From Chloroflexota bacterium (GTDB lineage: Bacteria > Chloroflexota > Dehalococcoidia > Bin125), in the NCBI GenBank assembly GCA_026707145.1, contig JAPOXK010000021.1, forward strand, positions 233,588-297,587: a stretch of 64,000 nt of DNA, written 5' to 3'. Shown piece by piece: positions 29,872-39,584 of the stretch. The translations under genes were made by a program, and so were the position numbers. Numbering within the stretch: position 1 is the first letter of the stretch; each line of letters begins with the position of its first letter. A model generated the notes under the pieces. That model searched no databases, was not told where the DNA came from, and saw only the letters and a list, made by a program, of their open reading frames with translations.

Positions 29872-30465
29872 ATGGCCCTGCGGCGCGTACCCCGCGAAGA
29901 GATGCAGGAACACGAACAGCAGTGGCTCGACGATTGCCGCGCCGTCGGCCTCGATACCCGTTGGATCGAGTTCATCGCCAACGCGCCGCACGTCAGCAAG
30001 TTTCTATGGGAGGATTTCTACGCCAAGCTCTTCTACGGCGGCGTCGTTCCCATCAAGATCAAGGAGATGACGCAGTTGCGGCTCTCGAAGCTGCACGGCT
30101 GCCATTTCTGAAACACCATCAACTCCGCTTCGGCGAAGCGGAACGGCGTGACCCAAGAGCAGATCGACGCCCTCGACGACTTCGAGAACGGTCCCTTCGA
30201 CGAAGCCGAGAAGGCGGCCCTGCGCTTTGCAAGCAAGATGGCCCTCACGGATCCCTACGGCGAGGTCGACGACGGCCTGTGGGCGCAGATGCAGGAGCAC
30301 TACAGCGACGCGCAGATCGCGGAGCTTGCCGTGGTCCTCTGCGTCGACGTCGGCTGGGCCAAGATGCTCTTCACGCTCGACTGGGCGGAGAAGGAGCCTT
30401 ACTGCTACTACCACCCGCCCGAGGAGATGAAAGACAAGGAGCCAGTATCAGCCTCCGGTGACTGA
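29872..30465 (+). CDS. AhpD/carboxymuconolactone-decarboxylase-like protein, probable selenoprotein (TGA at 30109-30111 read as Sec)
   Basis: ORF track gives 29872-30111 and 30148-30465 as two ORFs; both are the same frame. Continuous reading: ...MTQLRLSKLHGCHF-U-NTINSASAKRNGVTQEQIDALDDFENGPF... TGA is at the second Cys of the CxxC redox motif. Strong RBS AAAAGGAGGAAGCCATGG. Confidence 0.85.
30124..30142 (+). promoter_or_regulatory. Candidate bacterial SECIS hairpin (AhpD-like)
   Basis: TCCGCTTC-GGC-GAAGCGGA, perfect 8-bp stem, GGC loop starting 21 nt after the TGA. Confidence 0.75.
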
Positions 30466-30614
30466 AGCCGGCGCCTGGGCGATGCTTGTGCAGGCGTGAT
30501 GGAGTGCCCTTGACGATCGAGCAGGGGGAATCGTAAGCGGAATCGATCCGCAGAAAAGGCGTGGCGCCGGTCCCGTTGCCGCGAGCGGCGAAGCCTGGTG
30601 AGGAGCAGCCAACG

Positions 30615-31400
30615 ATGCGTGCCCAAGTCAACGGGATCGAGTTGCGCTACGAGATGCAGGGCGACGGGCCCGATGTCGTCCTCACGCACGGGATGGGCGG
30701 CCGCCTTGAGGTGTGGGACGGCACCGCCCGGGAGCTCGCTAAGCGCTATCGCGTCACGACCTGGGACGTCCGCGGCTTTGGCGAATCCTCCAAGCCGCCC
30801 GGCCCGGTGACCCCGGAGGTCTGGGCGGCGGATCTGCGCGGGTTGATGGACCAGATTGGCATCGACAAGGCCGCCCAGATCGGCCACTCCATGGGCGGGG
30901 TCATCGTCCAGCGCTTTGCGCTGGACTACCCGGCTCGGACGTGGGCGCTGATCCCGATGGGCACGTCGAGCGAGGTGAACGAGAAGGCCCGCGAGCGATG
31001 GGCCCGCATGGCGGACAAGATCGAGAAGGAGGGGCTGCAGGCCGTGATCGGCGACCGCGGATCCTTGGCCTTCTCGGACGCCTACACTCGCGCTCATCCA
31101 GCCGAGGTCGCCGAGTACACATCGCAACGTCTCCGCAACGACGGCCCCGCCTACGCCGCCGCCGGTCGCGCCGTCAGCAGCTACAGCTACACCGCCGAGC
31201 TCGCGCGCATCGCCTGCCCCACCTTGGTCATCGCCGGCGCCGACGACAAAGTGGCGCCGCCCGGCGGCAGCGTGATCATGAGCCGCCAGATCCCCGGCGC
31301 CCGGCTCGAGATCATCGAGAACTGCGGCCACACGATGACCATGGAGCAGTTCCCCACGTTGATCGCACTACTCAAGGATTTCCTCAACTCGGTGAGCTAG
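30615..31400 (+). CDS. Alpha/beta hydrolase
   Basis: VLTHGMGGRLEVWDGTARELAKRYRVTTWDVRGFGESSKPPG; IGHSMGGVIVQRFALDYP nucleophile elbow; ENCGHTMTMEQ. Confidence 0.93.
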   Translation: MRAQVNGIELRYEMQGDGPDVVLTHGMGGRLEVWDGTARELAKRYRVTTWDVRGFGESSKPPGPVTPEVWAADLRGLMDQIGIDKAAQIGHSMGGVIVQRFALDYPARTWALIPMGTSSEVNEKARERWARMADKIEKEGLQAVIGDRGSLAFSDAYTRAHPAEVAEYTSQRLRNDGPAYAAAGRAVSSYSYTAELARIACPTLVIAGADDKVAPPGGSVIMSRQIPGARLEIIENCGHTMTMEQFPTLIALLKDFLNSVS

Positions 31401-31445
31401 CCCTTGTAGAGCGCCCCAGCACGACCTTTCCCGCTTCGAGCAGGC

Positions 31446-31895
31446 TTAGAAGCCCTCTGGAAGTCTCCCTTTACCTACGAGCAGCCGCGCCTCACGAAGC
31501 CGCTGGGCATGGCTGTTCTGCAGAGCATCGAACGGATCACCCACGGCCTCTTGCCAGACCTCGCTCGCGATGAGGCGGTCTCGAATCTCCTCTACTCCCC
31601 TCCACCATTCCCAGTCGCGCTCCATGGGACGCGGCACCGCCAACTCCATCTGCGCCTGGCGGTTCCGAACCGCGCAGAACCATGTGTGCCGGCGCCAGAT
31701 CCCCGCCCGCATCAGCACCACCAGGGTCTCGTTTGCGTCGTACGCCGCCCGCAGCCGGAAATTGTGAATGGAAAACTGGCCGGACCGCTCCCCTGTGCGC
31801 AGCATCCCGATCCGAGTCAGCGCCTCCGCCAGCGCCACCAAAGCCGCTAGGCGATCCGGATCCAGATTGACCGCTTCGAGATCAGTGATCGTCAC
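31446..31895 (-). CDS. Hypothetical protein
   Basis: Coherent ORF divergent from 32019 gene; no family recognised. Confidence 0.55.
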   Translation of the reverse strand: MTITDLEAVNLDPDRLAALVALAEALTRIGMLRTGERSGQFSIHNFRLRAAYDANETLVVLMRAGIWRRHTWFCAVRNRQAQMELAVPRPMERDWEWWRGVEEIRDRLIASEVWQEAVGDPFDALQNSHAQRLREARLLVGKGRLPEGF

Positions 31896-31912
31896 CGGCG
31901 ATCACTCTTACG

Positions 31913-31967
31913 TTGACAAGACGGAACACGTGTTCTAAAGTTTACATACATTACGAACGAATGTTCC
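31913..31967 (+). promoter_or_regulatory. Sigma70-like promoter with two LexA/SOS-box-like operators
   Basis: TTGACA (31913-31918)-17 nt-TAAAGT (31936-31941); GGAACACGTGTTCT (31923-31936) and CGAACGAATGTTCC (31954-31967), both GAAC-N4-GTTC. Confidence 0.75.
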
Positions 31968-32018
31968 GCACGCCGGTTCGGAATCGATCCGACCCGGCGG
32001 GAATCGAAAGAGGACGCT

Positions 32019-32240
32019 ATGGCACTTACCGTCGTCATTCTCCTCCTCACTGCCGCAATCGGCTCCTGGCTTCTCTGGCAATGGTGGGTGGGTGCGTTGG
32101 CGGGGACGATCGAGGAGGACCGCCGTGTCTCCCGGTCGGCCCCCGCGACCCCCGCTATCGCCGATCCGACCGCGTTCCTTCCCGTTACGCACCGGACCCG
32201 CGTTCCTTCACGCTACCGCTTTCCCTTTCAGGCCGCGTAA
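32019..32240 (+). CDS. Small single-TM protein, candidate SOS-induced gene
   Basis: MALTVVILLLTAAIGSWLLWQWWVGALAGTIEEDRRVSRSAPATPAIADPTAFLPV...; directly downstream of SOS-box promoter. Confidence 0.6.
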   Translation: MALTVVILLLTAAIGSWLLWQWWVGALAGTIEEDRRVSRSAPATPAIADPTAFLPVTHRTRVPSRYRFPFQAA

Positions 32241-32341
32241 CGACACAAGGTGTTGGCGTCACTCCGACCCGACGGCTAGCATCAACCGTAAGTTGCTCCC
32301 GCGGTCGGCCGCTTCGCGCGGCCTGCACCATGACTGGCTGA

Positions 32342-33049
32342 TTGCCGATGACTCGCGACGCCGGCTCCTCCGACCTTCTCCGACGCGTCCCGCTCTTCCA
32401 AGAGATGACGCCCGCTCTCCTCGGCGAACTCGCCCGGCGCCTGCGGCCCGTCCGCTTCCGGGCCGGCCATGCCATCTTTCACGCCGGCGACGAGGGCTCC
32501 ATGCTGTACATCGTCATCGAAGGGGCGGTGAAGATCTTCATCCCCTCGACCGACGGGCGTGAGGTCCTCCTCGCCATTCTCCGTACCGGCGACGTCTTCG
32601 GCGAGATGTCGCTCTTGGACGACGAGCCCCGCTCCGCATCCGCGACCACGCTGGACGATACAGAGATGGTCAGCCTGCGGCGCAACGACTTCCAGGAAGT
32701 TCTCAACCGCTATCCGGATGCGTGCCGTGCCATCGTCAGCGTCCTCGTCCGCCGGCTGCGCCAGACGAACCAATCCATCCAGGACGCCTACATCCTTGAC
32801 GTGCCCGGCCGCCTTGCTCGCCGGCTCCTCGTCCTCGCCGACGAGCACGGCATCCCCGCCGATGCCGGCATTGAGATCGACCTGCGCGTCAGCCAGCAGG
32901 ACCTCGCCAGCATGATTGGCGCCAGCCGCGTGGCCGTGAATAAGCAGCTCCAGGCCTGGCGCCAGCAAGGGATCGTTGAGGTTCGGCGCCAGCGCGTCAC
33001 CATCCTCGACCCCATCGCGCTCGAGAAGGCTTTCACCGTCGCCGAATAA
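32342..33049 (+). CDS. Crp/Fnr family transcriptional regulator
   Basis: cNMP-binding fold (FRAGHAIFHAGDEGSMLYIVIEGAVKIF; GEMSLLDDEPRSASATTLDDTEMVSL) plus HTH_Crp (VSQQDLASMIGASRVAVNKQLQAWRQQGIVEV). Confidence 0.92.
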   Translation: MPMTRDAGSSDLLRRVPLFQEMTPALLGELARRLRPVRFRAGHAIFHAGDEGSMLYIVIEGAVKIFIPSTDGREVLLAILRTGDVFGEMSLLDDEPRSASATTLDDTEMVSLRRNDFQEVLNRYPDACRAIVSVLVRRLRQTNQSIQDAYILDVPGRLARRLLVLADEHGIPADAGIEIDLRVSQQDLASMIGASRVAVNKQLQAWRQQGIVEVRRQRVTILDPIALEKAFTVAE

Positions 33050-33212
33050 GAGCCTCATCCGGCGGGCACTGCGCCAGCGAAGCGGCCGCAGAGAGCATTG
33101 GGAAAGCAGGCCCACCTTCGAGGCTCCATTGAACGGCACCGCAGTGAACCGCAACTATGTCGCCTTGATCGCCAGTAGCGCCAGGTAGCTCCACCGGCGC
33201 CCCCACGAAGCT

Positions 33213-34292
33213 ATGGGATCCATTCACCGCCGCAGCTCCCAAGGCGCGTCGTCCCACGCGCCTCAGCTTCTCCCGCTTTTCGCCTTCATGCTGCGGGCTC
33301 CTGTGATCTCCCACGCCGCCATCCTCGCCGCCGTCATTCTCGCGGCCGTTTTTGCCACGCACGAGTTCGCCCAAGCACCAACGGTCTCCGCGAGCAGGCC
33401 CTCTCCCAGCAGCGCGACCACCTTCGATCGCGCTGTCCGCCCCAACACGCTCCTGCAAGTGCAGGTGCGCTACCAGCGGGATCAAGCCCGCTCTTTCGAT
33501 GCTCTCCGTCGAGGGCTCCTTCCGATCATTGATGATCACAACGGCGAGGTCGCCGTGGCCGTGGCCGATCTCCAAACCGGCGAGCGGTTCCACATCAACG
33601 GCCAGGCCCTGCACGTCGCCGGCAGCGTGATCAAGGTCTACACCGGCCTTAGTGCTTGGCGCTCCGTACAAGACGGAGTTCTTCCCCTCGACAGAGTCGA
33701 CGACCTCCTTTTCGAGACATTCATTGTCCAGTCAAATGATGCCGCGGCGATCCTCGGCCAAATGGTCGGATTTGAGGCGATCAACGAAGAGATGCGGCGA
33801 TTCGGCGCCCACCACAGCGTCCTCACGCACCATCCCGGCTACGTGGCACAGCAAGCACAGGGTTACGTTGCCAACAGCAACCTCACAACCGCCCTCGACT
33901 CCATCGACGCTCTCGCAACTCTCTGGCACGGCGACGCACTAGGCCTTGAGGCCTCGCGTGCTTTTCTCGAGCGGATGGACTCGCGGCACACTGTTTTCGG
34001 TCTCCCAGGAGGCCTTCCCCCTCAAGCGCGCATCATTCGCAAGGACGGCATCGTCAGCCCAAGCGACCCTGATAGTCACTGGCTCGATGCCGACGCCGTC
34101 AACGACATTGCCATCGTCGAGTTCGACCGCGACGGAACGACCTATGCCTACGCGATCGGGGTATTCATGCAGCACAATCGCAGCCAAGTGGCGGCTTGGC
34201 AGCTTACACGGGCAATATCCACGATGGTTTGGGACTTTTTCGTAGAAGAGCGCTACCCCTTGGACGCAACGCCCTCGCCCGGGGCCGGGTAG
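33213..34292 (+). CDS. Class A beta-lactamase-like serine hydrolase
   Basis: N-terminal hydrophobic segment; SVIK (SxxK), SND-like QSNDAAAILG, IIRKDGIVSP (KTG-like). Confidence 0.78.
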   Translation: MGSIHRRSSQGASSHAPQLLPLFAFMLRAPVISHAAILAAVILAAVFATHEFAQAPTVSASRPSPSSATTFDRAVRPNTLLQVQVRYQRDQARSFDALRRGLLPIIDDHNGEVAVAVADLQTGERFHINGQALHVAGSVIKVYTGLSAWRSVQDGVLPLDRVDDLLFETFIVQSNDAAAILGQMVGFEAINEEMRRFGAHHSVLTHHPGYVAQQAQGYVANSNLTTALDSIDALATLWHGDALGLEASRAFLERMDSRHTVFGLPGGLPPQARIIRKDGIVSPSDPDSHWLDADAVNDIAIVEFDRDGTTYAYAIGVFMQHNRSQVAAWQLTRAISTMVWDFFVEERYPLDATPSPGAG

Positions 34293-34312
34293 CAGACCCG
34301 GCCAAGCGGCTG

Positions 34313-35460
<1,148 letters not shown>

Positions 35461-35638
35461 GCGCCCCTGTGCGGCCGCGCTCACTGGATGCGCGGGATGC
35501 GATCTCCGAGCCCGCAACACGAGTGCTCGGTTCTACCCACCAGTAGTTGTCTCCGGGCGCGGCACGAACCTGAGCGCTGGCGTGGCCGGAGACGAGAGCC
35601 GCGCACCATAGCAGGGTGACGCCATTCTCGGACCAGCC

Positions 35639-36766
35639 TCAGGCCGGCCATGGCGCCAAGGTGATCGGCACCTCCAGCATCGCTCCGTCGCGCAGCACCT
35701 GGAACGGCAGGGTCTCACCCACCTCTCGTGCATCGATCAGCACAGCCAACTCATCGAAATCGTCCAGTGGTTCATCGGCCACCGCTACGATCCGATCTCC
35801 CCCGATCAGCCCTGCTGCCTGGGCCGGGCTCCCGCTCACCACGGCACCGATCGGCAGGCCAGAATCTCCGTCCGGGACCCCGCCGCTGATCCCGATCCAG
35901 GGATGCTGAATCGCCTCACCCTTGATCATCTGCGGCAGGAAGCGCGTAACCAGGTTCACCGGCACGGCAAAGTTCGTCCCTACGGAGCCACGCACAGGAC
36001 TCTCCGCGGCCGCATTCACGCCGATCACCTCTCCGGCGGCGTTGATCAACGGCCCGCCGGAATTTCCCGGGTTCAGCGCCGCGTCGGTTTGGATTAACCC
36101 TCGCTGCAAGCGGCCACCGCTCAGCAAGGGCGGCCGCGTCCGGCTCGTCGCCGAGATGATGCCCGTGGTCAAGGTACGCTGCAGACCAAAGGGATGTCCG
36201 ATCGCCGCGACAGGCTCGCCGACGATCAACGCATCGGAATCCCCCAGCCGTACCGGTGCGACCGCCCATCCCTCTAGCTCTACCCGCACGACCGCGAGGT
36301 CGTTGGCGCTATCGAATCCCAGCACCGTCCCATCCAGCGTGACACCGTCGCTCAGTTCTACCGTTACAGCCGAAGCGCCTTGCACCACGTGATAGTTCGT
36401 CACGATGTGACCGCTCGCGTCGACGAAAAATCCCGTCCCGGCTCCGCCGTCGGCGAGAACACTTACCACGGCCGGCTCCACTGCCGTGAAGATCGCGATC
36501 GGGTCGAACACCCCGGTACTCTCAGCGGCGCCTTGTGTCGCTGGTTCCGCCGTGATCGCTGCGTCGTCCGCCTTTGGAGGTACCGTCAGAAGCGTGTCGC
36601 CGGATCGATCGCTTGGTCCATCTGCGCCGGGTATCGTCGCGCTCGTCAGCGGCGGTGTCTCTCCGTTTGCCGGACTGTCGTTACCGGCAAACGCCAGCAC
36701 AATGAGGGCAGCTGCGACCGCTGCCGCCAGTGCAGAGGCCGTGCTCGTTAGAACAGTGCGCATCAT
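35639..36766 (-). CDS. HtrA/DegP-like trypsin-like serine protease with PDZ domain
   Basis: IVTNYHVV (His), NDLAVV (Asp), [11 protein letters not shown] (Ser), C-terminal PDZ (AVVSGSPAQAAGLIGGDRIVAV). Confidence 0.93.
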   Translation of the reverse strand: MMRTVLTSTASALAAAVAAALIVLAFAGNDSPANGETPPLTSATIPGADGPSDRSGDTLLTVPPKADDAAITAEPATQGAAESTGVFDPIAIFTAVEPAVVSVLADGGAGTGFFVDASGHIVTNYHVVQGASAVTVELSDGVTLDGTVLGFDSANDLAVVRVELEGWAVAPVRLGDSDALIVGEPVAAIGHPFGLQRTLTTGIISATSRTRPPLLSGGRLQRGLIQTDAALNPGNSGGPLINAAGEVIGVNAAAESPVRGSVGTNFAVPVNLVTRFLPQMIKGEAIQHPWIGISGGVPDGDSGLPIGAVVSGSPAQAAGLIGGDRIVAVADEPLDDFDELAVLIDAREVGETLPFQVLRDGAMLEVPITLAPWPA

Positions 36767-36935
36767 CCCCGTTTCAGGCCGACTCCACTCGTCCGCGCTT
36801 CACCCACACATGGGCGAGCGCCGTTAAAACTAAAACGCGATTCACGGCCGTGCGGATCTCCCACCTTCGGAGGGCTCCCTCCCGCGCTTGGCCGCATTGA
36901 TGATCTTGCTCAGAAGGAAATTGAAGGAAGAGCAG

Positions 36936-37559
36936 CTATCCTCGGCGCCCGCGCCGTGGTGGCCAGGCTTGCTGCTCCCCTTTCTCGATCTGCTTTCGCA
37001 GGTGCTGCGCGGCCCGGCTGACCCGCAGCCCTCCCATTACCGCGAACGTCCCGCCCACTGCCACCACGAATAAGCCCGGCTTGACGCTGCGTTCGATCCG
37101 GCCCAAGTCCGGCCCTCCCTCGGTAGCACGAAAGACAACGTCCCTCGTGTCCCCAATCTCGAAGACCGCCACGATCAGCGGTATGGCAGCCAGGAAAGGC
37201 AATAGGATCCCGCGCCAGTCCGAAAGTCCCACCCGCCAGAGAAAGCTCGCCAGCACAAGCAGCACCAGGGTGTAAGCGAGTGCAACCAGCCCTCCAGATC
37301 GTTCAAGCCCTGAATCGGTAAACTCGCGCGCCGACATGCTGCCGAATTCCGGGTCGTCGAAGGCAGGAATCGAAGTTTCGACCCAAGGCAGAAAGCTGCC
37401 GATAAATACCAGCAGTGCTCCGAGAACCAGCAGCCAGATCGCAACGGTCGGCGCCGGGTGCAGCGCGGGAGAAGGTGGGATCAGCTGTCCCAGCCGGGAA
37501 TCCTCCCAGCGCTCGCGTCCTGCACGCACCCGCTCCCGCAGCTCGTTGAGTCGCTCCAT
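36936..37559 (-). CDS. Multi-TM hypothetical membrane protein
   Basis: Start at MERLNELRERVRAGRERWEDS; TM segments VAIWLLVLGALLVFIGSFLPWV, LVALAYTLVLLVLASFLW etc. Confidence 0.65.
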   Translation of the reverse strand: MERLNELRERVRAGRERWEDSRLGQLIPPSPALHPAPTVAIWLLVLGALLVFIGSFLPWVETSIPAFDDPEFGSMSAREFTDSGLERSGGLVALAYTLVLLVLASFLWRVGLSDWRGILLPFLAAIPLIVAVFEIGDTRDVVFRATEGGPDLGRIERSVKPGLFVVAVGGTFAVMGGLRVSRAAQHLRKQIEKGEQQAWPPRRGRRG

Positions 37560-37597
37560 GTAGCCAGCGTAAGGGAAGTGTCGCAACAACCGGCCTG

Positions 37598-38515
37598 CTA
37601 GCCGAGCTGCGGCCGCACCTCTTCCTTCAAGCGCTGCAGAGCCTGGAGGCGTCCCTCGATCCCACCGGGTGCGATGACATCCACGACGATGTGCGTAACT
37701 CCCATCTCTTGGAGTTCCCCTACCTGCTCCACGATCTGCTCCGTCGATCCGAACAACGAGCCATCCGCCCGTGGTCCGGATTCGGCTCCATAAGCGAGCC
37801 ACATGCGATTGCTCAGCACGATCGTGTCTGGGTCCCGGCCGGCCTCTTCGGCGTAGCGCCGCACGGAGGCCCATTGCGCCTGCAGCGCCGCCGGCGAGGC
37901 GTAGGCCCCCTGGAACCCGTCTCCCCGGCGCGCCGCGCGCTTGTACCCGGCTTCGGACGCTCCACCCATCCAGAGGGTGATACGGCCGTTGACCGGCTTG
38001 GGATTGAAGCCAATTTTCTCGAACTCGTAGTAGGTGCCGTGGTATTCGGGCATCTCTTCGGTCGAGAGCGCTTCCAAGATGTCGAGGTGCTCGTCGAGAC
38101 GCGCCCCGCGATGGTCAAACGGCATCCCCAGCGCTGCGAACTCTTCCGGCATCCAGCCTGCCCCCGCACCCAGGATCAGCCGACCCTTGCTCAGCTGATC
38201 CAGGGTGATCAAGACCTTCGTCGTCTGCACCGGCATGCGCCAAGGCAAGACCAGGACGGAGGTCCCCAAGCGCGCCGTCTCGGTCTGCGCTGCTACGAAG
38301 CAGAGCGTGCCCAAGGGGTCCAGCCAAGGCAGCTCGGGTGGCACAGGGAACTTGCCCCCCAGGGGGTACTCCGTCTCGATCTTCTCGGGGATGGCGATGT
38401 GATCGCTTACCCAAAGCGACTCGTATCCCATCGCCTCCGACTGCCGGGCGACCTCAGTGATCGCCTCGGGCGTCGCGCGCCAACCCAGCTGCGGCAGGTG
38501 AACGCCAAATTCCAT
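37598..38515 (-). CDS. LLM-class F420-dependent oxidoreductase
   Basis: MEFGVHLPQLGWRATPEAITEVARQSEAMGYESLWVSDHIAIP; LSKGRLILGAGAGWMPEEFAALG. Confidence 0.92.
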   Translation of the reverse strand: MEFGVHLPQLGWRATPEAITEVARQSEAMGYESLWVSDHIAIPEKIETEYPLGGKFPVPPELPWLDPLGTLCFVAAQTETARLGTSVLVLPWRMPVQTTKVLITLDQLSKGRLILGAGAGWMPEEFAALGMPFDHRGARLDEHLDILEALSTEEMPEYHGTYYEFEKIGFNPKPVNGRITLWMGGASEAGYKRAARRGDGFQGAYASPAALQAQWASVRRYAEEAGRDPDTIVLSNRMWLAYGAESGPRADGSLFGSTEQIVEQVGELQEMGVTHIVVDVIAPGGIEGRLQALQRLKEEVRPQLG

Positions 38516-38605
38516 CACGGACCTCCTCTTGCCCTCTGGCGCCATTGACGCCCGTAGCTCGCGGGAGTCTAGACGCTACGCCTTACCGATGATGAGCGAA
38601 GCAGC

Positions 38606-39571
38606 TCAGAGTTCCTCGATCCGCACGTCGATCCGCCCCTCAGCCAAGGGCGCCAACTGTTGGAACCCTGCCTCCGACAGATCAACATGGGTAGACGGGA
38701 ACAAGCCTTTGTCCTGTACCACCACATCCAGCGTTCGATCTCCGTACCGTATCCGCAAGCGAGTCCCGCATTCCCATCCAGTAGCGGCTGCGATCGTGGG
38801 GTCGAAGCGATCGTACACACCGCCGCAGAACATCACATTGCCGTGCAACGCTGGGTGGTAATAGGTCGCTTGTCCCCTGACGAACCCAGGTTCGATAGGC
38901 GCCGATGAAAGCCCTCGAATCGGGCTCCAGCGCAGGCCGCCCGCCTCCAGCCTCAGCCAGAGCACGTCCCCTTGATGCAGGCTCGTAAAGGCTTCTCGGG
39001 CAGCGACGCCGGGCAGGTAGCTGTGATAGCGCCGCTCAAGCGAGCTCCAACGCAATGCTCGAGTTACGGGCGACTCGGCGGTCTCGCCGAGAATATTCCC
39101 GACCGGCACTTCGCTGCCGAGCCAGCTCACACAGGACCATCCCTGCGGCAAGACTCGATCTGCCGGCGGCGCTTCCGGCCGCGGCGGCTGCTGCCAGGTG
39201 GCGTCGCTCGTCAGCAGCAGCCACAGCGCCGCGCCTTGCGTCACGTGGTCGAGACTATTGACCGGCCGCGGCGGTACGTAAGATCGCCAGCTTTGCGAAT
39301 CGCTTTCCCAAAGCCAGGCAGCTTTGAGCGGCAGACCGGAGAAGGCGTCCACCACCGACGTGGGCCCGCCAAACCACGGCACCGAATTCCATCCTTGTAC
39401 AAGGTTGAGCGCGGGGCCTTCGGCCGCCGCTCGCGCCCGTCCACCACCCGGTCCGAGGGCGGGTCCCAACCCGGCGCCGATCGCCGCCGCGCCGGCCGCC
39501 GCGATCATTCCGCGCCGCAGCAACGTCCTGCGGTCGATCGCTTTGGAGGCCCCCCGTTTCAACCCGGACAC
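38606..39571 (-). CDS. Secreted (Tat-like) protein with two tandem W-rich modules and C-terminal RlpA-like double-psi beta-barrel
   Basis: DRRTLLRRGMIAAAGAAAIGAGLG signal; two GWxxVxWxG...W...YxP...GxxLWLxL modules; GQATYYHPALHGNVMFCGGVYDRFDPTIAAATGWECGTRLRIRYGDRTLDVVVQDKG. Confidence 0.75.
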   Translation of the reverse strand: MSGLKRGASKAIDRRTLLRRGMIAAAGAAAIGAGLGPALGPGGGRARAAAEGPALNLVQGWNSVPWFGGPTSVVDAFSGLPLKAAWLWESDSQSWRSYVPPRPVNSLDHVTQGAALWLLLTSDATWQQPPRPEAPPADRVLPQGWSCVSWLGSEVPVGNILGETAESPVTRALRWSSLERRYHSYLPGVAAREAFTSLHQGDVLWLRLEAGGLRWSPIRGLSSAPIEPGFVRGQATYYHPALHGNVMFCGGVYDRFDPTIAAATGWECGTRLRIRYGDRTLDVVVQDKGLFPSTHVDLSEAGFQQLAPLAEGRIDVRIEEL

Positions 39572-39584
39572 TGCCGTCTCCGCT

